Shown here piece by piece: positions 1 through 7,369 of a stretch of DNA of 38,553 nucleotides (position 1 is the first letter of the stretch; every line of letters begins with the position of its first letter). The notes below the pieces were generated by a model, which saw only the letters and a program-made list of their open reading frames with translations, was not told the origin of the DNA and ran no database searches. The stretch lies in the NCBI GenBank assembly GCA_947385365.1, contig CANDKT010000008.1:1-38553 (forward strand), written 5' to 3'. Both the position numbers and the translations under genes were made by a program. Source of the DNA: an uncultured Bacillota bacterium. GTDB lineage: Bacteria > Bacillota > Clostridia > Oscillospirales > Oscillospiraceae.

Positions 1-811
1 ACTTGGCGTAGCAGCCGCCCTCGAAGTTGAACACGGAGTCGTCGGCCCAGCCGTGTTCGTCGTCGCCGATGAGTTTCCGGTTGGGGTCGGCGGACAGGGT
101 GGTCTTACCGGTGCCGGACAGGCCGAAGAAGATGGCGGAGTCGCCTGCGTCGCCGATGTTGGCGGAGCAGTGCATGGGGAAGATGCCTTCCTTGGGCATG
201 AGGTAGTTCATGACGGAGAAGACGGACTTTTTGATCTCGCCGGCGTACTGGGACCCAGCGATGAGGACCATTTTCTTCTCGTAGTCGATCATGATGGCGG
301 CCTCGGAGTTGACGTGGTCGCGTTCGGGGACGCACTTGAAGCCGGGGGCGGCGATGACGGTGAAGTCCGGGCTGTAGTTAGCCAGCTGCTCTTCGGTGGG
401 CCGCAGCAGGAGCTGATGGATGAACAGGTTCTGGGAAGCCAGCTCGTTGATGATGCGGAAGGCTTTGGTGTACTTGGGGTCGGCTCCGGCGAAGCCGTCG
501 AAGATGAAGACCTCGCGGTTCTGGAGGTAGGCGACCATTTTCTCGTACAGGGCGTCGAAGATCTCCTGCGTTGTGGGCACGTTGACTTTGCCCCAGGCGA
601 TGTCGTCATGCACTCCGGCGGAATCGACGATGAACTTGTCGTCGGGGGACCGGCCGGTGTACTTCCCGGTGTTGACGCACAGCGCGCCGGTGTTGTTCAG
701 GTAGCCCTCGCCCCGAGCCAGAGCCTTCTCCACCAGGACGGCGGGGGAGAGGTTGCGATAGACGGCGCTGGGATTGATGATACCCAGAGCCTCCAGACCA
801 TAGGTTTCCAT
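1..811 (-). CDS. pckA: ATP-dependent phosphoenolpyruvate carboxykinase, 5' part only
   Basis: Reading leftward from the ATG at 811, 270 codons are open to the window edge, about half of the usual ~530 residues; the 3' half lies outside. The enzyme interconverts oxaloacetate + ATP with PEP + CO2 in the cytosol. Visible family motifs are the substrate-binding segment YTGRSP (51-56), YAGEIKK (189-195), the P-loop [11 protein letters not shown] (230-240) and the metal-binding kinase-2 segment GDDEHGW (249-255). The P-loop type identifies the ATP family rather than the GTP family. An AAGGAGGAG ribosome binding site lies 7 bases before the ATG. A TTGCCA-17-TAGAAT promoter precedes it. The enzyme supplies or consumes PEP, which is also a substrate of the aromatic operon downstream, but no shared control is visible. 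Confidence 0.96.
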   Translation of the reverse strand, partial: METYGLEALGIINPSAVYRNLSPAVLVEKALARGEGYLNNTGALCVNTGKYTGRSPDDKFIVDSAGVHDDIAWGKVNVPTTQEIFDALYEKMVAYLQNREVFIFDGFAGADPKYTKAFRIINELASQNLFIHQLLLRPTEEQLANYSPDFTVIAAPGFKCVPERDHVNSEAAIMIDYEKKMVLIAGSQYAGEIKKSVFSVMNYLMPKEGIFPMHCSANIGDAGDSAIFFGLSGTGKTTLSADPNRKLIGDDEHGWADDSVFNFEGGCYAK

Positions 812-867
812 GATAAACTCCTCCTTAATAAATAGTGAAAAGGGTCATCCAATTCCGATCATGGGAT

Positions 868-896
868 ATTCTACCCCATTTTTCCTCAGATGGCAA
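868..896 (-). promoter_or_regulatory. pckA promoter
   Basis: On the minus strand TTGCCA (891-896) and TAGAAT (868-873) are separated by 17 bases, giving a start about 50 bases before the pckA ATG. It is the only good sigma-A match in this gap. No cre-like site was recognised. Confidence 0.7.
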
Positions 897-926
897 GAGA
901 GAACAGCGGAAAAAAGCGGAATAGGC

Positions 927-959
927 GAAAAAATCAAACCAAGCCCCGCAAAGCGCGGG
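927..959 (-). terminator. rsmA terminator overlapping the end of the gene
   Basis: On the minus strand the final codons of rsmA contain the inverted repeat CCCGC-gcttt-GCGGG, followed after the TGA stop by a run of six T. The hairpin therefore overlaps the last codons, a compact intrinsic terminator that separates rsmA from pckA. Confidence 0.6.
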
Positions 960-1788
960 ACAGTTGGGCAAATTGAGGGATGGTCAGCTGTTCGCCTCGG
1001 ACGTTGGCGGGCAGACCGCAGCGTTCGATGGCCTGCGCCAACTCTTGTTTCGGCTGTGTCCGGAGAGAAGCGGACAGGCTGTTGAGCAAGGTCTTGCGCC
1101 GCAGGGCGAAAGCGCTCCGCACAATCAGGAAGAAGTGTTCCGGATCGTCCACATCCTCCGGCGCGGGCTGGGGCGTCAGCTGTACCACGGAGGACGTCAC
1201 CTTCGGCGCGGGAAGGAAACACTCCGGCGGCACATCGAAGAGCGGCTTCACCCCGGCGTGGAACTGGCAGAAGACCGAAAACGCACCGTACTCCGCCGTT
1301 CCCGGCGCGGCGCAGATACGCCGGGCGACTTCCCGCTGGACCATCACTGTGATCGTCGAAAAGCATTGGGCCATGACCAACGCTGTGAGAGCGGGTGAGG
1401 TGATGTTGTAGGGGAGGTTCGCGCAGGCCAGGGGCGTCAGCCCCTCGAACTTCTCCCGCGCCAGGGCCGGGACGTCCGTTTTGAGTATGTCCCCCGGCAC
1501 GATTTCCACGTTGCCGCAGTCCGCCAGCGTCTCCGCCAGGATCGGCAGCAGCGCGCGGTCCAGCTCCACCGAGACCACCCGTTCCGCACGCGCGGCCAGC
1601 TCGCGGGTCAGCGGTCCGATACCCGGCCCGATCTCCAGCACGCCTGTTCCAGGACCCGCGCCGGAAAGACGGGCGATCTCCCGCGGCACCCAGTCCGCGA
1701 CCAGGAAATTCTGCCCCATAGATTTGGAAAACCGGAACCCGTGCCGTTCCAGCAGCGCCTTGAGCTGTCTGATCTCGCAGAGATCCAT
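934..1788 (-). CDS. rsmA: 16S rRNA (adenine1518/1519-N6)-dimethyltransferase RsmA (KsgA)
   Basis: The 284-residue protein has the usual RsmA length. It dimethylates two adjacent adenines in the 3' terminal helix of 16S rRNA during 30S maturation, using S-adenosylmethionine. The N-terminal MGQNFL (24-29), the SAM-binding loop EIGPGIG (52-58) and the catalytic motif NLPY (124-127) are all present, with the C-terminal helical rRNA-binding region following. It has its own TTGCAA-17-TACAAT promoter and a terminator at its end, so it is probably monocistronic. Its start ATG gives the conventional N-terminus; the ribosome binding site is weak (AGGGG a few bases upstream). Confidence 0.95.
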   Translation of the reverse strand: MDLCEIRQLKALLERHGFRFSKSMGQNFLVADWVPREIARLSGAGPGTGVLEIGPGIGPLTRELAARAERVVSVELDRALLPILAETLADCGNVEIVPGDILKTDVPALAREKFEGLTPLACANLPYNITSPALTALVMAQCFSTITVMVQREVARRICAAPGTAEYGAFSVFCQFHAGVKPLFDVPPECFLPAPKVTSSVVQLTPQPAPEDVDDPEHFFLIVRSAFALRRKTLLNSLSASLRTQPKQELAQAIERCGLPANVRGEQLTIPQFAQLSRALRGLV

Positions 1789-1853
1789 ACTGTCAACCCC
1801 TCAAATCAAGCTCTTTTGCGTTCTTTTTCCGGGAAAAAGGACGCTCCGCTGCT

Positions 1854-1882
1854 ATTGTATATGCGGGAACGTCCGATTGCAA
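1854..1882 (-). promoter_or_regulatory. rsmA promoter with a dyad in the leader
   Basis: Minus-strand TTGCAA (1877-1882) and TACAAT (1854-1859) have a 17-base spacer. Just downstream in the presumed leader, 1823-1839 reads CTTTTTCC-G-GGAAAAAG, a perfect 8-bp dyad with one central base. It could bind a protein; no regulator can be named. Confidence 0.6.
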
Positions 1883-1902
1883 GAAAATTTGTCTCAAAGC
1901 TC

Positions 1903-1931
1903 TTGTTGAAGGCGTCGGAATCTGTTATAAT
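1903..1931 (+). promoter_or_regulatory. Promoter of the LacI-type regulator gene
   Basis: TTGTTG (1903-1908) and TATAAT (1926-1931) are 17 bases apart and point toward the regulator. The predicted start (~1938) is just upstream of the dyad at 1947-1963. Confidence 0.65.
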
Positions 1932-1946
1932 TTTCAGTAAATAATA

Positions 1947-1963
1947 ATGTACCTTTGGTACAT
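1947..1963. promoter_or_regulatory. Candidate autoregulatory operator (ATGTACC-TTT-GGTACAT)
   Basis: A perfect 7-bp inverted repeat with a 3-base centre sits between the regulator's -10 box and its ribosome binding site. The position is typical for negative autoregulation by a LacI-family dimer. Its sequence differs from the AT-rich dyads upstream of galK, so it may be read by another protein. Confidence 0.5.
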
Positions 1964-1977
1964 ACAGGAGTGATGAC

Positions 1978-3018
1978 ATGGCAACATTAAAGGAGTTGGC
2001 GGAACGGACCGGTTACGCTCCGGCGACGATCTCCCGCATCCTGAGCAACGACCCGTCCTTCTCCGTGACCCCGGAGGCCCGCCGGAAAGTGCTGGAAGAG
2101 GCGGGACGTCTGAACTACTCCGCCACTCGGAGCCGCCGGGGCCGCACGCCGAAAGGAATCCTGCGGATCGGACTGGCCGAGATGCTCACGCCGGTGCAGC
2201 AGCTGGACGACCCTTATTACTTGTACCTCAGCGGCTTTGTCCGTCAGGGCTGCAAGGACCGGCGTTATACCTGCCTGCCTCTGGAGTGCAAAGGAGACGC
2301 GATGTTCCTCCCCCCGGAAGGGGAGCGGCTGAATGGAGTCGTTGCCATCGGCCTGTTTACTTCCCTGCAAATCGAATCGCTGGCCGCGCTGACTCCCAAC
2401 GTGATCTTTGTGGACTCTTCCCCCTTCGAGAGCCGTTTCGACGCGGTGGTCCTGAACTATAAGCTGGGGATCTCCCTGGCTCTGGAACACCTGACCAGTC
2501 TGGGACACCGGCACATCGGTTTCATCGGGCCGACCTACAAGCTGGACGATTACCGGCAGCGCGCCCTTGAGGTGCGCCGCACGCTGTTTTCTCAGCAGAT
2601 CGAGGAGCGGGGATTGGCGTTGGAACCGGCGTGGCTCCTGGAGTGCCCTATGGAGGTCCCGGCCGCGACCCGCGCGGTGGAGGAGTTCTTGAACTCTGGA
2701 GCGGCCAGACCGACCGCGTTTCTATGCGCCAACGAGGAAGTCGCCATCGGCGCGGTCCGCGCCCTGGAACGCGCCGGACTCGCCGTCCCCGACGCGGTCT
2801 CCGTGGTCTCCTTCAACGACACGCCCCGGTCCGCGCTGGTGGAACCGCCTCTGACCTCCGTGTCCACCCACGTGGAAGAAATGGCCTGCACCGCCCTGCG
2901 GCTGCTGGCGGAACGCGCCGAACTCCACGACCGCGAGCCCGTGCGGACCGTGCCGCTGAAAGTCGTCGTCCCGCCGTCCCTGGTGGTGCGCGACAGCACA
3001 GGTCCGGCGGCAGAATGA
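1978..3018 (+). CDS. LacI/GalR-family transcriptional regulator, probable gal operon repressor
   Basis: The 346-residue protein has an N-terminal LacI-type helix-turn-helix (1-46: TLKELAERTGYAPATISRIL, then the hinge region) and a periplasmic-binding-protein-like sugar sensor domain (about 60-340) with the family segments GHRHIGFIG and SVVSFNDTP. Such repressors bind palindromic operators as dimers and release DNA when a sugar binds. It lies directly upstream of galK-galE-galT in the same direction, so galactose or a galactoside is the likely inducer. The ATG at 1978 follows AGGAG by 7 bases. It has its own promoter, and galK has another about 80 bases after this gene. The ligand is inferred from the neighbourhood only. 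Confidence 0.88.
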   Translation: MATLKELAERTGYAPATISRILSNDPSFSVTPEARRKVLEEAGRLNYSATRSRRGRTPKGILRIGLAEMLTPVQQLDDPYYLYLSGFVRQGCKDRRYTCLPLECKGDAMFLPPEGERLNGVVAIGLFTSLQIESLAALTPNVIFVDSSPFESRFDAVVLNYKLGISLALEHLTSLGHRHIGFIGPTYKLDDYRQRALEVRRTLFSQQIEERGLALEPAWLLECPMEVPAATRAVEEFLNSGAARPTAFLCANEEVAIGAVRALERAGLAVPDAVSVVSFNDTPRSALVEPPLTSVSTHVEEMACTALRLLAERAELHDREPVRTVPLKVVVPPSLVVRDSTGPAAE

Positions 3019-3042
3019 CGGAGCTTTGGCGTATTGCCCAAA

Positions 3043-3066
3043 AATTTTCTGTAAAATTGTACAGAA
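3043..3066. promoter_or_regulatory. Upstream candidate operator of the gal operon (overlapping dyads)
   Basis: AATTTT-CTGT-AAAATT (3043-3058) overlaps a second dyad TTCTGTA-aaattg-TACAGAA (3047-3066). The first resembles the dyad inside the galK promoter at 3101-3117, about 58 bases away centre to centre, as expected for an auxiliary operator. A weak terminator role is an alternative but there is no T-run. Confidence 0.4.
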
Positions 3067-3097
3067 GGCCGAAATTTGAGAAAGTGAACGTTAGGGC

Positions 3098-3126
3098 TTG
3101 AATTTTTAGTAAAAATTAAATATACT
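3098..3126 (+). promoter_or_regulatory. galKET promoter with operator in the spacer
   Basis: TTGAAT (3098-3103) and TATACT (3121-3126) are 17 bases apart. The spacer contains the perfect dyad AATTTTT-AGT-AAAAATT (3101-3117), which overlaps the -35 edge. A repressor bound here would block RNA polymerase directly; the adjacent LacI-type regulator is the obvious candidate. Confidence 0.72.
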
Positions 3127-3157
3127 GGAAACACAAACAAAAAGAGGTGACACTTTT

Positions 3158-4459
3158 ATGAAGACTTGTCAAACTCTGCTCACTGCCCTGGAATCCGGCG
3201 AATACGACCAGCAGTTAGCCGCTCTCTACGCCCTGGACGGAAAGTCTGAGAGTCTCGACCTGGCCCGTAAACGCGCCATCCGCGTCGCCGAGGGTCTGCA
3301 ACTGGCTTTCTCCCCCAGCGAGAAGACCCCCGCCGCGCTCTTCAGCGGCCCGGGCCGCACGGAAATCGGCGGCAACCACACCGACCATCAGCACGGTCAC
3401 GTCCTGTGCGGCAGCGTGGACCTGGATATGCTGGCCTGCGCCGTCCCCAACGGCTTGAACAAGATCCGCATCCTCTCCGAGGGCTACGCCGCCCTGGAAG
3501 TGGAACTGGACTCCCTGCTCCCCCGGAAAGAGGAGATCAATACCTCCGCCGCTCTGGTGCGCGGCGTCGCCGCGAAAGTTCAGGAGTTGGGCTACGACCT
3601 CAAGGGCTTCGACGCCTACGTGACCTCCACCGTGCTGTCCGGCTCCGGGCTGTCCTCCTCCGCCGCCTACGAGGTGCTGATCGGAAACATCCTCAACCGC
3701 TTCTGCTGCGACGGGAACATGGACGCCATCGAGATCGCCAAGACCGGCCAGTACGCCGAGAACATCTACTTCGGCAAACCCTGCGGCCTGATGGACCAGA
3801 TGGGTTCCTCCGTGGGCGGCGCGGTGGCCATCGACTTCGCCGACCCCAAAGCCCCCGTCGTGGAACAGGCCGGGTACGACTTCACCAAGTCCGGCCACGC
3901 CCTGTGCATCGTCGACACCGGCTCCTGTCACGCCGACCTCACCGACGACTACGCCGACATCACCCGCGAGATGAAAGCCGTCGCCGCCCACTTCGGCAAG
4001 GAAGTGCTGCGGGACGTCACAGAAGACGAGTTCCGCGCCGCGATTCCCTCCCTCCGGGTGCGCTGCGGCGACCGCGCCGTTTTACGCGCCATCCACTTCT
4101 TCGACGACGACCGCCGGGCTGTGCAGGAAGCGCAAGCCCTTGAAGAGGGCGACTTCAACCGCTTCCTCGCCCTGGTGAACGCCTCCGGGCTGTCCTCCGC
4201 CCTGAACCTCCAGAACACCTGGTCCATCGCCGATCCCAAACAGCAAGCCATCCCCTTGGCGTTGGCGGAAGGTACGCGGCTGCTGAACGGCGCGGGCGCG
4301 ATCCGCGTCCACGGCGGCGGTTTCGCCGGGACCATCCAGGCGTTCGTCCCCAATGATCGGCTGGAACTCTTCAAGACCGTGATGGAATCCCTGCTGGGCG
4401 CGGGGAAGTGCCACATCCTCCACATCCGGCCTCAGGGCGGCTGCGTGGTCGCGGAGTAA
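3158..4459 (+). CDS. galK: Galactokinase
   Basis: This 433-residue GHMP-family kinase phosphorylates galactose at C1 with ATP, the entry step of the Leloir pathway in the cytosol. The galactokinase signature region is recognisable but divergent (GPGRTEIGGNHTDH, near 64-77, where many members have GRVNLIGEHTDY). The ATP-binding loop GSGLSSSAA (162-170) and the catalytic aspartate in GLMDQMG (D213) are present, as is the C-terminal GHMP segment VHGGGFAGT. AGAGGTG precedes the ATG. It is first of three co-directional gal genes; galE follows after 54 bases. Confidence 0.94.
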   Translation: MKTCQTLLTALESGEYDQQLAALYALDGKSESLDLARKRAIRVAEGLQLAFSPSEKTPAALFSGPGRTEIGGNHTDHQHGHVLCGSVDLDMLACAVPNGLNKIRILSEGYAALEVELDSLLPRKEEINTSAALVRGVAAKVQELGYDLKGFDAYVTSTVLSGSGLSSSAAYEVLIGNILNRFCCDGNMDAIEIAKTGQYAENIYFGKPCGLMDQMGSSVGGAVAIDFADPKAPVVEQAGYDFTKSGHALCIVDTGSCHADLTDDYADITREMKAVAAHFGKEVLRDVTEDEFRAAIPSLRVRCGDRAVLRAIHFFDDDRRAVQEAQALEEGDFNRFLALVNASGLSSALNLQNTWSIADPKQQAIPLALAEGTRLLNGAGAIRVHGGGFAGTIQAFVPNDRLELFKTVMESLLGAGKCHILHIRPQGGCVVAE

Positions 4460-4513
4460 AACGGAAGTCTTACGGGGAACACCCCCTGACTATGAAAGGA
4501 GAAACGATTCGAA

Positions 4514-5506
4514 ATGTCTATTCTTGTTTTGGGCGGAGCCGGTTATATCGGGTCCCACACCGTCTACGAACTCATCGACGCCGGGCGCGACGTGGTCGTC
4601 GCCGATAACCTCCAGACCGGCTTCCAGGCCGCCGTCCACCCCAAAGCCCGCTTCTACCAGCTGGACATCCGCGACCGCGCCGCGTTGGACGTGCTGTTCC
4701 AGGCCGAGAAGATCGACGGCGTCATCCATTTCGCCGCCTCCTCTCAGGTGGGCGAGTCCATGTCCAATCCCCTGAAGTACTACGACAACAACCTCTACGG
4801 TACTATGGTACTCCTTCAAGCTATGGTGGCCCACGGCGTGGACAAGATCGTCTTCTCCTCCACCGCCGCCACTTACGGCGAACCCGAACAGATTCCCATT
4901 CTCGAGACCGACAAGACCGTTCCCACCAACTGTTACGGCGAAACGAAACTGTCGATGGAAAAAATGATGGCCTGGACCAGCAAAGCCCACGGCTTGCGCT
5001 ACGTCGCCCTGCGCTACTTCAACGCCTGCGGCGCGCACCCCTCCGGCAAGATCGGCGAGGCGCACAACCCTGAGACCCACCTGATCCCCGTCATCCTCCA
5101 AGTGCCCAACGGCCAGCGGGAAAAATTGTCCATCTTCGGCGGCGACTACCCCACCAAAGACGGCACCTGCGTCCGGGACTATATCCACGTCACCGATCTG
5201 GCGCAGGCCCACATCCTGGCTCTGGATTACCTGCTCAAGGGCGGCGAAAACAACGTCTTCAACCTGGGCAACGGCGTAGGCTTCACCAACAACGAGGTCG
5301 TGGAAGTCGCCCGGAAAGTCACCGGTCACCCCATCCCCGCCGAGATCGCCCCCCGCCGCGCCGGGGATCCCGCTCAGTTGGTCGCCTCCTCCGAGAAGGC
5401 CAAGACCGTCCTGGGCTGGAAGCCTCAGTACGCCGACCTGGAGACCATCGTCGCCTCCGCCTGGAACTGGCACAAAGCCCATCCCCACGGCTACGAGGAG
5501 GCGTGA
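4514..5506 (+). CDS. galE: UDP-glucose 4-epimerase
   Basis: The 330-residue extended short-chain dehydrogenase interconverts UDP-galactose and UDP-glucose with bound NAD. The N-terminal Rossmann motif GGAGYIGSH (7-15), the SSTAATYG segment (115-122) and the catalytic YxxxK (Y141, K145) are intact, and the C-terminal part carries family motifs such as VRDYIHVTDLA. The ATG follows AAAGGAG. Its TGA stop lies 5 bases before the probable galT start, consistent with translational coupling. Confidence 0.97.
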   Translation: MSILVLGGAGYIGSHTVYELIDAGRDVVVADNLQTGFQAAVHPKARFYQLDIRDRAALDVLFQAEKIDGVIHFAASSQVGESMSNPLKYYDNNLYGTMVLLQAMVAHGVDKIVFSSTAATYGEPEQIPILETDKTVPTNCYGETKLSMEKMMAWTSKAHGLRYVALRYFNACGAHPSGKIGEAHNPETHLIPVILQVPNGQREKLSIFGGDYPTKDGTCVRDYIHVTDLAQAHILALDYLLKGGENNVFNLGNGVGFTNNEVVEVARKVTGHPIPAEIAPRRAGDPAQLVASSEKAKTVLGWKPQYADLETIVASAWNWHKAHPHGYEEA

Positions 5507-5511
5507 GACAC

Positions 5512-7008
5512 ATGATCGACAGCGCTGTTTCCAAACTGGCCGCCTACGCGCTGCGTACCGGCCTGATTCAGGAAAGTGAGTACACCTGGGCCATCAACAC
5601 GATTCTGGACGTCCTCAAGCTGGATAGCTACACCGACCCCGGTCAGGAATGGGGAGACCTGGAACTGGCTCCCATCCTGGAAGAGCTGCTGGACGACGCC
5701 TACGCCCGCGGCGTGCTGACGGAAAACTCCGTGGTCTACCGCGACCTGTTCGACACCGAACTCATGGGCCGTCTGACGCCCCGTCCCTCTCAGGTCATCG
5801 CCCAGTTCAAGGGCCTGGAACGCTTCACTTCCCCCGTGGCGGCCACCGATTGGTACTACAAATTCAGCCAGGACACCAACTATATCCGCCGGGACCGCAT
5901 CGCGCGGGATATGAAGTGGAAGGCTCCCACGGAGTACGGCGACCTGGACATCACCATCAACCTCTCCAAGCCCGAGAAAGACCCGAAAGCAATCGCGGCC
6001 GCGAAAAATCTCCCTGCTTCCGCCTACCCCCGCTGCCAGCTGTGCGCCGAGAACGAGGGCTACGCCGGCCGCGTCAACCACCCCGCGCGTCAGAACCACC
6101 GCATCATTCCCATTTCCATCAATGGTTCCCCCTGGTTCTTGCAGTACTCCCCCTACGTCTACTACAACGAACATTGCATCTGCCTGAACAGCGAACACGT
6201 GCCGATGAAGATCGACCGGGCCTGCTTCGCCAAACTGCTGGACTTCGTGCAGCAGTTCCCCCACTACTTCGTCGGCTCCAACGCCGACCTGCCCATCGTA
6301 GGCGGCTCCATCTTAGCCCACGACCACTTCCAAGGCGGACGCTACACCTTCGCAATGGAACGCGCTGAAGTGGAAACACCGGTCACGTTCCCGGGCTTCG
6401 AGGACGTGCAGGCCGGTATCGTCAAATGGCCCATGTCGGTCGTGCGCATCACCAGCGAAAAACCGCAGCGTTTGATCGACCTGGCCGACAAGATCCTTGC
6501 GGCCTGGCGGGGGTACAGCGATGAGAGCGCGTTCCTCTTCGCCGAGACCGACGGAGAACCGCACAATACCATCACTCCTATTGCCCGCCGCCGGGGGGAG
6601 AAGTTTGAACTGGACCTGGTCCTGCGCAACAACATCACCACCGAAGAACACCCCTTGGGCGTCTACCACCCCCACGCGGAACTGCACCACATCAAAAAGG
6701 AGAACATCGGCTTGATCGAGGTCATGGGCCTGGCCGTCCTCCCCGCCCGGCTCAAAGAGGAACTGGCCGCTGTCGCGGACTGCCTGGCTTCCGGCGGCGA
6801 CCTGCGCGCCAGTGAACTGACCGCCAAACACGCCGATTGGGCGGAACATTTCGCTCCCAACTACACCATTACACAGGAAAACGCGATGGATATCGTGCAA
6901 AAAGAGACCGGTCTGGTCTTCGCCAAGGTCCTGGAACACGCCGGGGTCTACAAACGTACCCCCGAGGGCAAAGCCGCCTTCCTGCGCTTCCTGGAAACGA
7001 TACGGTAA
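5512..7008 (+). CDS. galT: UDP-glucose--hexose-1-phosphate uridylyltransferase, class II
   Basis: This is the long Firmicutes GalT2 family (about 498 residues), not the ~350-residue class I enzyme. It exchanges UMP between UDP-glucose and galactose-1-phosphate. Family segments include PRCQLCAENEGY, the active-site-like GGSILAHDHFQGG and, near the C-terminus, HPHAELHHIKKENIG. I chose the ATG at 5512 because GAGGAGG (5495-5501) lies 10 bases upstream; a GTG at 5503 that overlaps the galE stop is also in frame but has no room for a ribosome binding site. It is the last gal gene; a strong terminator follows at 7019. Confidence 0.95.
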   Translation: MIDSAVSKLAAYALRTGLIQESEYTWAINTILDVLKLDSYTDPGQEWGDLELAPILEELLDDAYARGVLTENSVVYRDLFDTELMGRLTPRPSQVIAQFKGLERFTSPVAATDWYYKFSQDTNYIRRDRIARDMKWKAPTEYGDLDITINLSKPEKDPKAIAAAKNLPASAYPRCQLCAENEGYAGRVNHPARQNHRIIPISINGSPWFLQYSPYVYYNEHCICLNSEHVPMKIDRACFAKLLDFVQQFPHYFVGSNADLPIVGGSILAHDHFQGGRYTFAMERAEVETPVTFPGFEDVQAGIVKWPMSVVRITSEKPQRLIDLADKILAAWRGYSDESAFLFAETDGEPHNTITPIARRRGEKFELDLVLRNNITTEEHPLGVYHPHAELHHIKKENIGLIEVMGLAVLPARLKEELAAVADCLASGGDLRASELTAKHADWAEHFAPNYTITQENAMDIVQKETGLVFAKVLEHAGVYKRTPEGKAAFLRFLETIR

Positions 7009-7018
7009 CGAACCTACA

Positions 7019-7066
7019 GCCGTCCGTCTCCCCGCACGGGGAGAGCGGACGGCGGCGGAAATTTTT
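7019..7066 (+). terminator. gal operon terminator
   Basis: GCCGTCCG-TCTCCCCG and its complement (7019-7053, one bulge, 3-base loop) form a very GC-rich stem, followed a few bases later by ATTTTTC. It ends the gal transcript just before the aromatic operon promoter. Confidence 0.8.
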
Positions 7067-7076
7067 CAAAAAAAGA

Positions 7077-7105
7077 TTGACAGCTCCGCGCCAGGGTGCT
7101 AGAAT
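7077..7105 (+). promoter_or_regulatory. Aromatic operon promoter
   Basis: A consensus TTGACA (7077-7082), 17-base spacer and TAGAAT (7100-7105) with an extended-10 TGC just before it. This is among the strongest-looking promoters in the window, which fits a constitutive promoter whose output is set by the downstream attenuator. Confidence 0.88.
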
Positions 7106-7144
7106 AAATCAACCTACCAGAGCAAAGAGGAGGCTCCCGCCCCA

Positions 7145-7258
7145 ATGAAAAATCAGTTTGCAGCGTTCTACTTTAGCAGCTTTTACTTTTTTGGCTTCGG
7201 TGTCAACAAGGTAAAAGTGCTTTTTGCTGCGAACAAGGATACGAGCTTCCCGGTGTAG
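7145..7258 (+). CDS. Phe/Tyr-rich leader peptide of the aromatic operon attenuator
   Basis: A 37-codon reading frame starts with ATG 11 bases after AGAGGAGG and ends with TAG. Nine of its 37 residues are Phe and two are Tyr; seven Phe and both Tyr fall between positions 5 and 18, including the run FYFFGF spread over SSFYFFGFG. This is the pattern of an attenuator leader peptide, as in E. coli pheL, but with an unrelated sequence. It lies between a strong promoter and the terminator at 7279, upstream of DAHP synthase and pheA, whose pathway makes Phe. The peptide itself probably has no function after translation; the ribosome's position on it is the signal. I infer that stalling at Phe (perhaps Tyr) codons uncovers the antiterminator. 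Confidence 0.85.
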   Translation: MKNQFAAFYFSSFYFFGFGVNKVKVLFAANKDTSFPV

Positions 7259-7299
7259 GTACAGGGGATCGTAATCAGGGCCTGTGGTGAAAAACACTT
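7175..7299 (+). promoter_or_regulatory. Attenuator RNA: alternative hairpins 1:2 and 2:3
   Basis: Segment 1 (7175-7186, AGCAGCTTTTAC), inside the Phe/Tyr codons, can pair with segment 2 (7211-7221, GTAAAAGTGCT), with one bulged base. Segment 2, extended to 7215-7227 (AAGTGCTTTTTGC), can instead pair with 7287-7299 (GTGAAAAACACTT), with 12 of 13 positions matched counting two G-U pairs. The second pairing invades the left arm and loop of the terminator at 7279-7310. So a ribosome stalled over segment 1 frees segment 2 to block termination, while a fast ribosome lets the terminator form. This is the classic three-segment attenuation logic. Confidence 0.75.
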
Positions 7300-7316
7300 C
7301 ACCGCAGGCCATTTTT
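7279..7316 (+). terminator. Attenuator terminator upstream of DAHP synthase
   Basis: GGCCTGTGGTGAA (7279-7291) pairs with TTCACCGCAGGCC (7298-7310) over 13 positions with one G-U pair and a 6-base loop, followed by ATTTTTGTT. It lies 54 bases before the DAHP synthase ATG, with no gene end in front of it other than the leader peptide. Confidence 0.85.
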
Positions 7317-7369
7317 GTTACCCTGAGTAACTGCCGCTTTAAAGCGTGAGAAAGGATCGAGTGCAAGTC

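Noticed and set aside
53-835. Long rightward frame opposite pckA (260 codons, Gly/Val/Asp-rich)
   Set aside because: It mirrors a clear PckA reading frame and has low-complexity composition, no ribosome binding site and no recognisable family; high GC makes long antisense frames common.
4490-5488. Leftward 332-codon frame opposite galE
   Set aside because: Shadow of galE with Gly/Val/Asp-rich composition; no start signals.
7106-7369. T-box riboswitch in the aromatic operon leader
   Set aside because: No T-box sequence (TGGNACCGCG type) and no matching specifier stem; the leader peptide with alternative pairing explains the region better.
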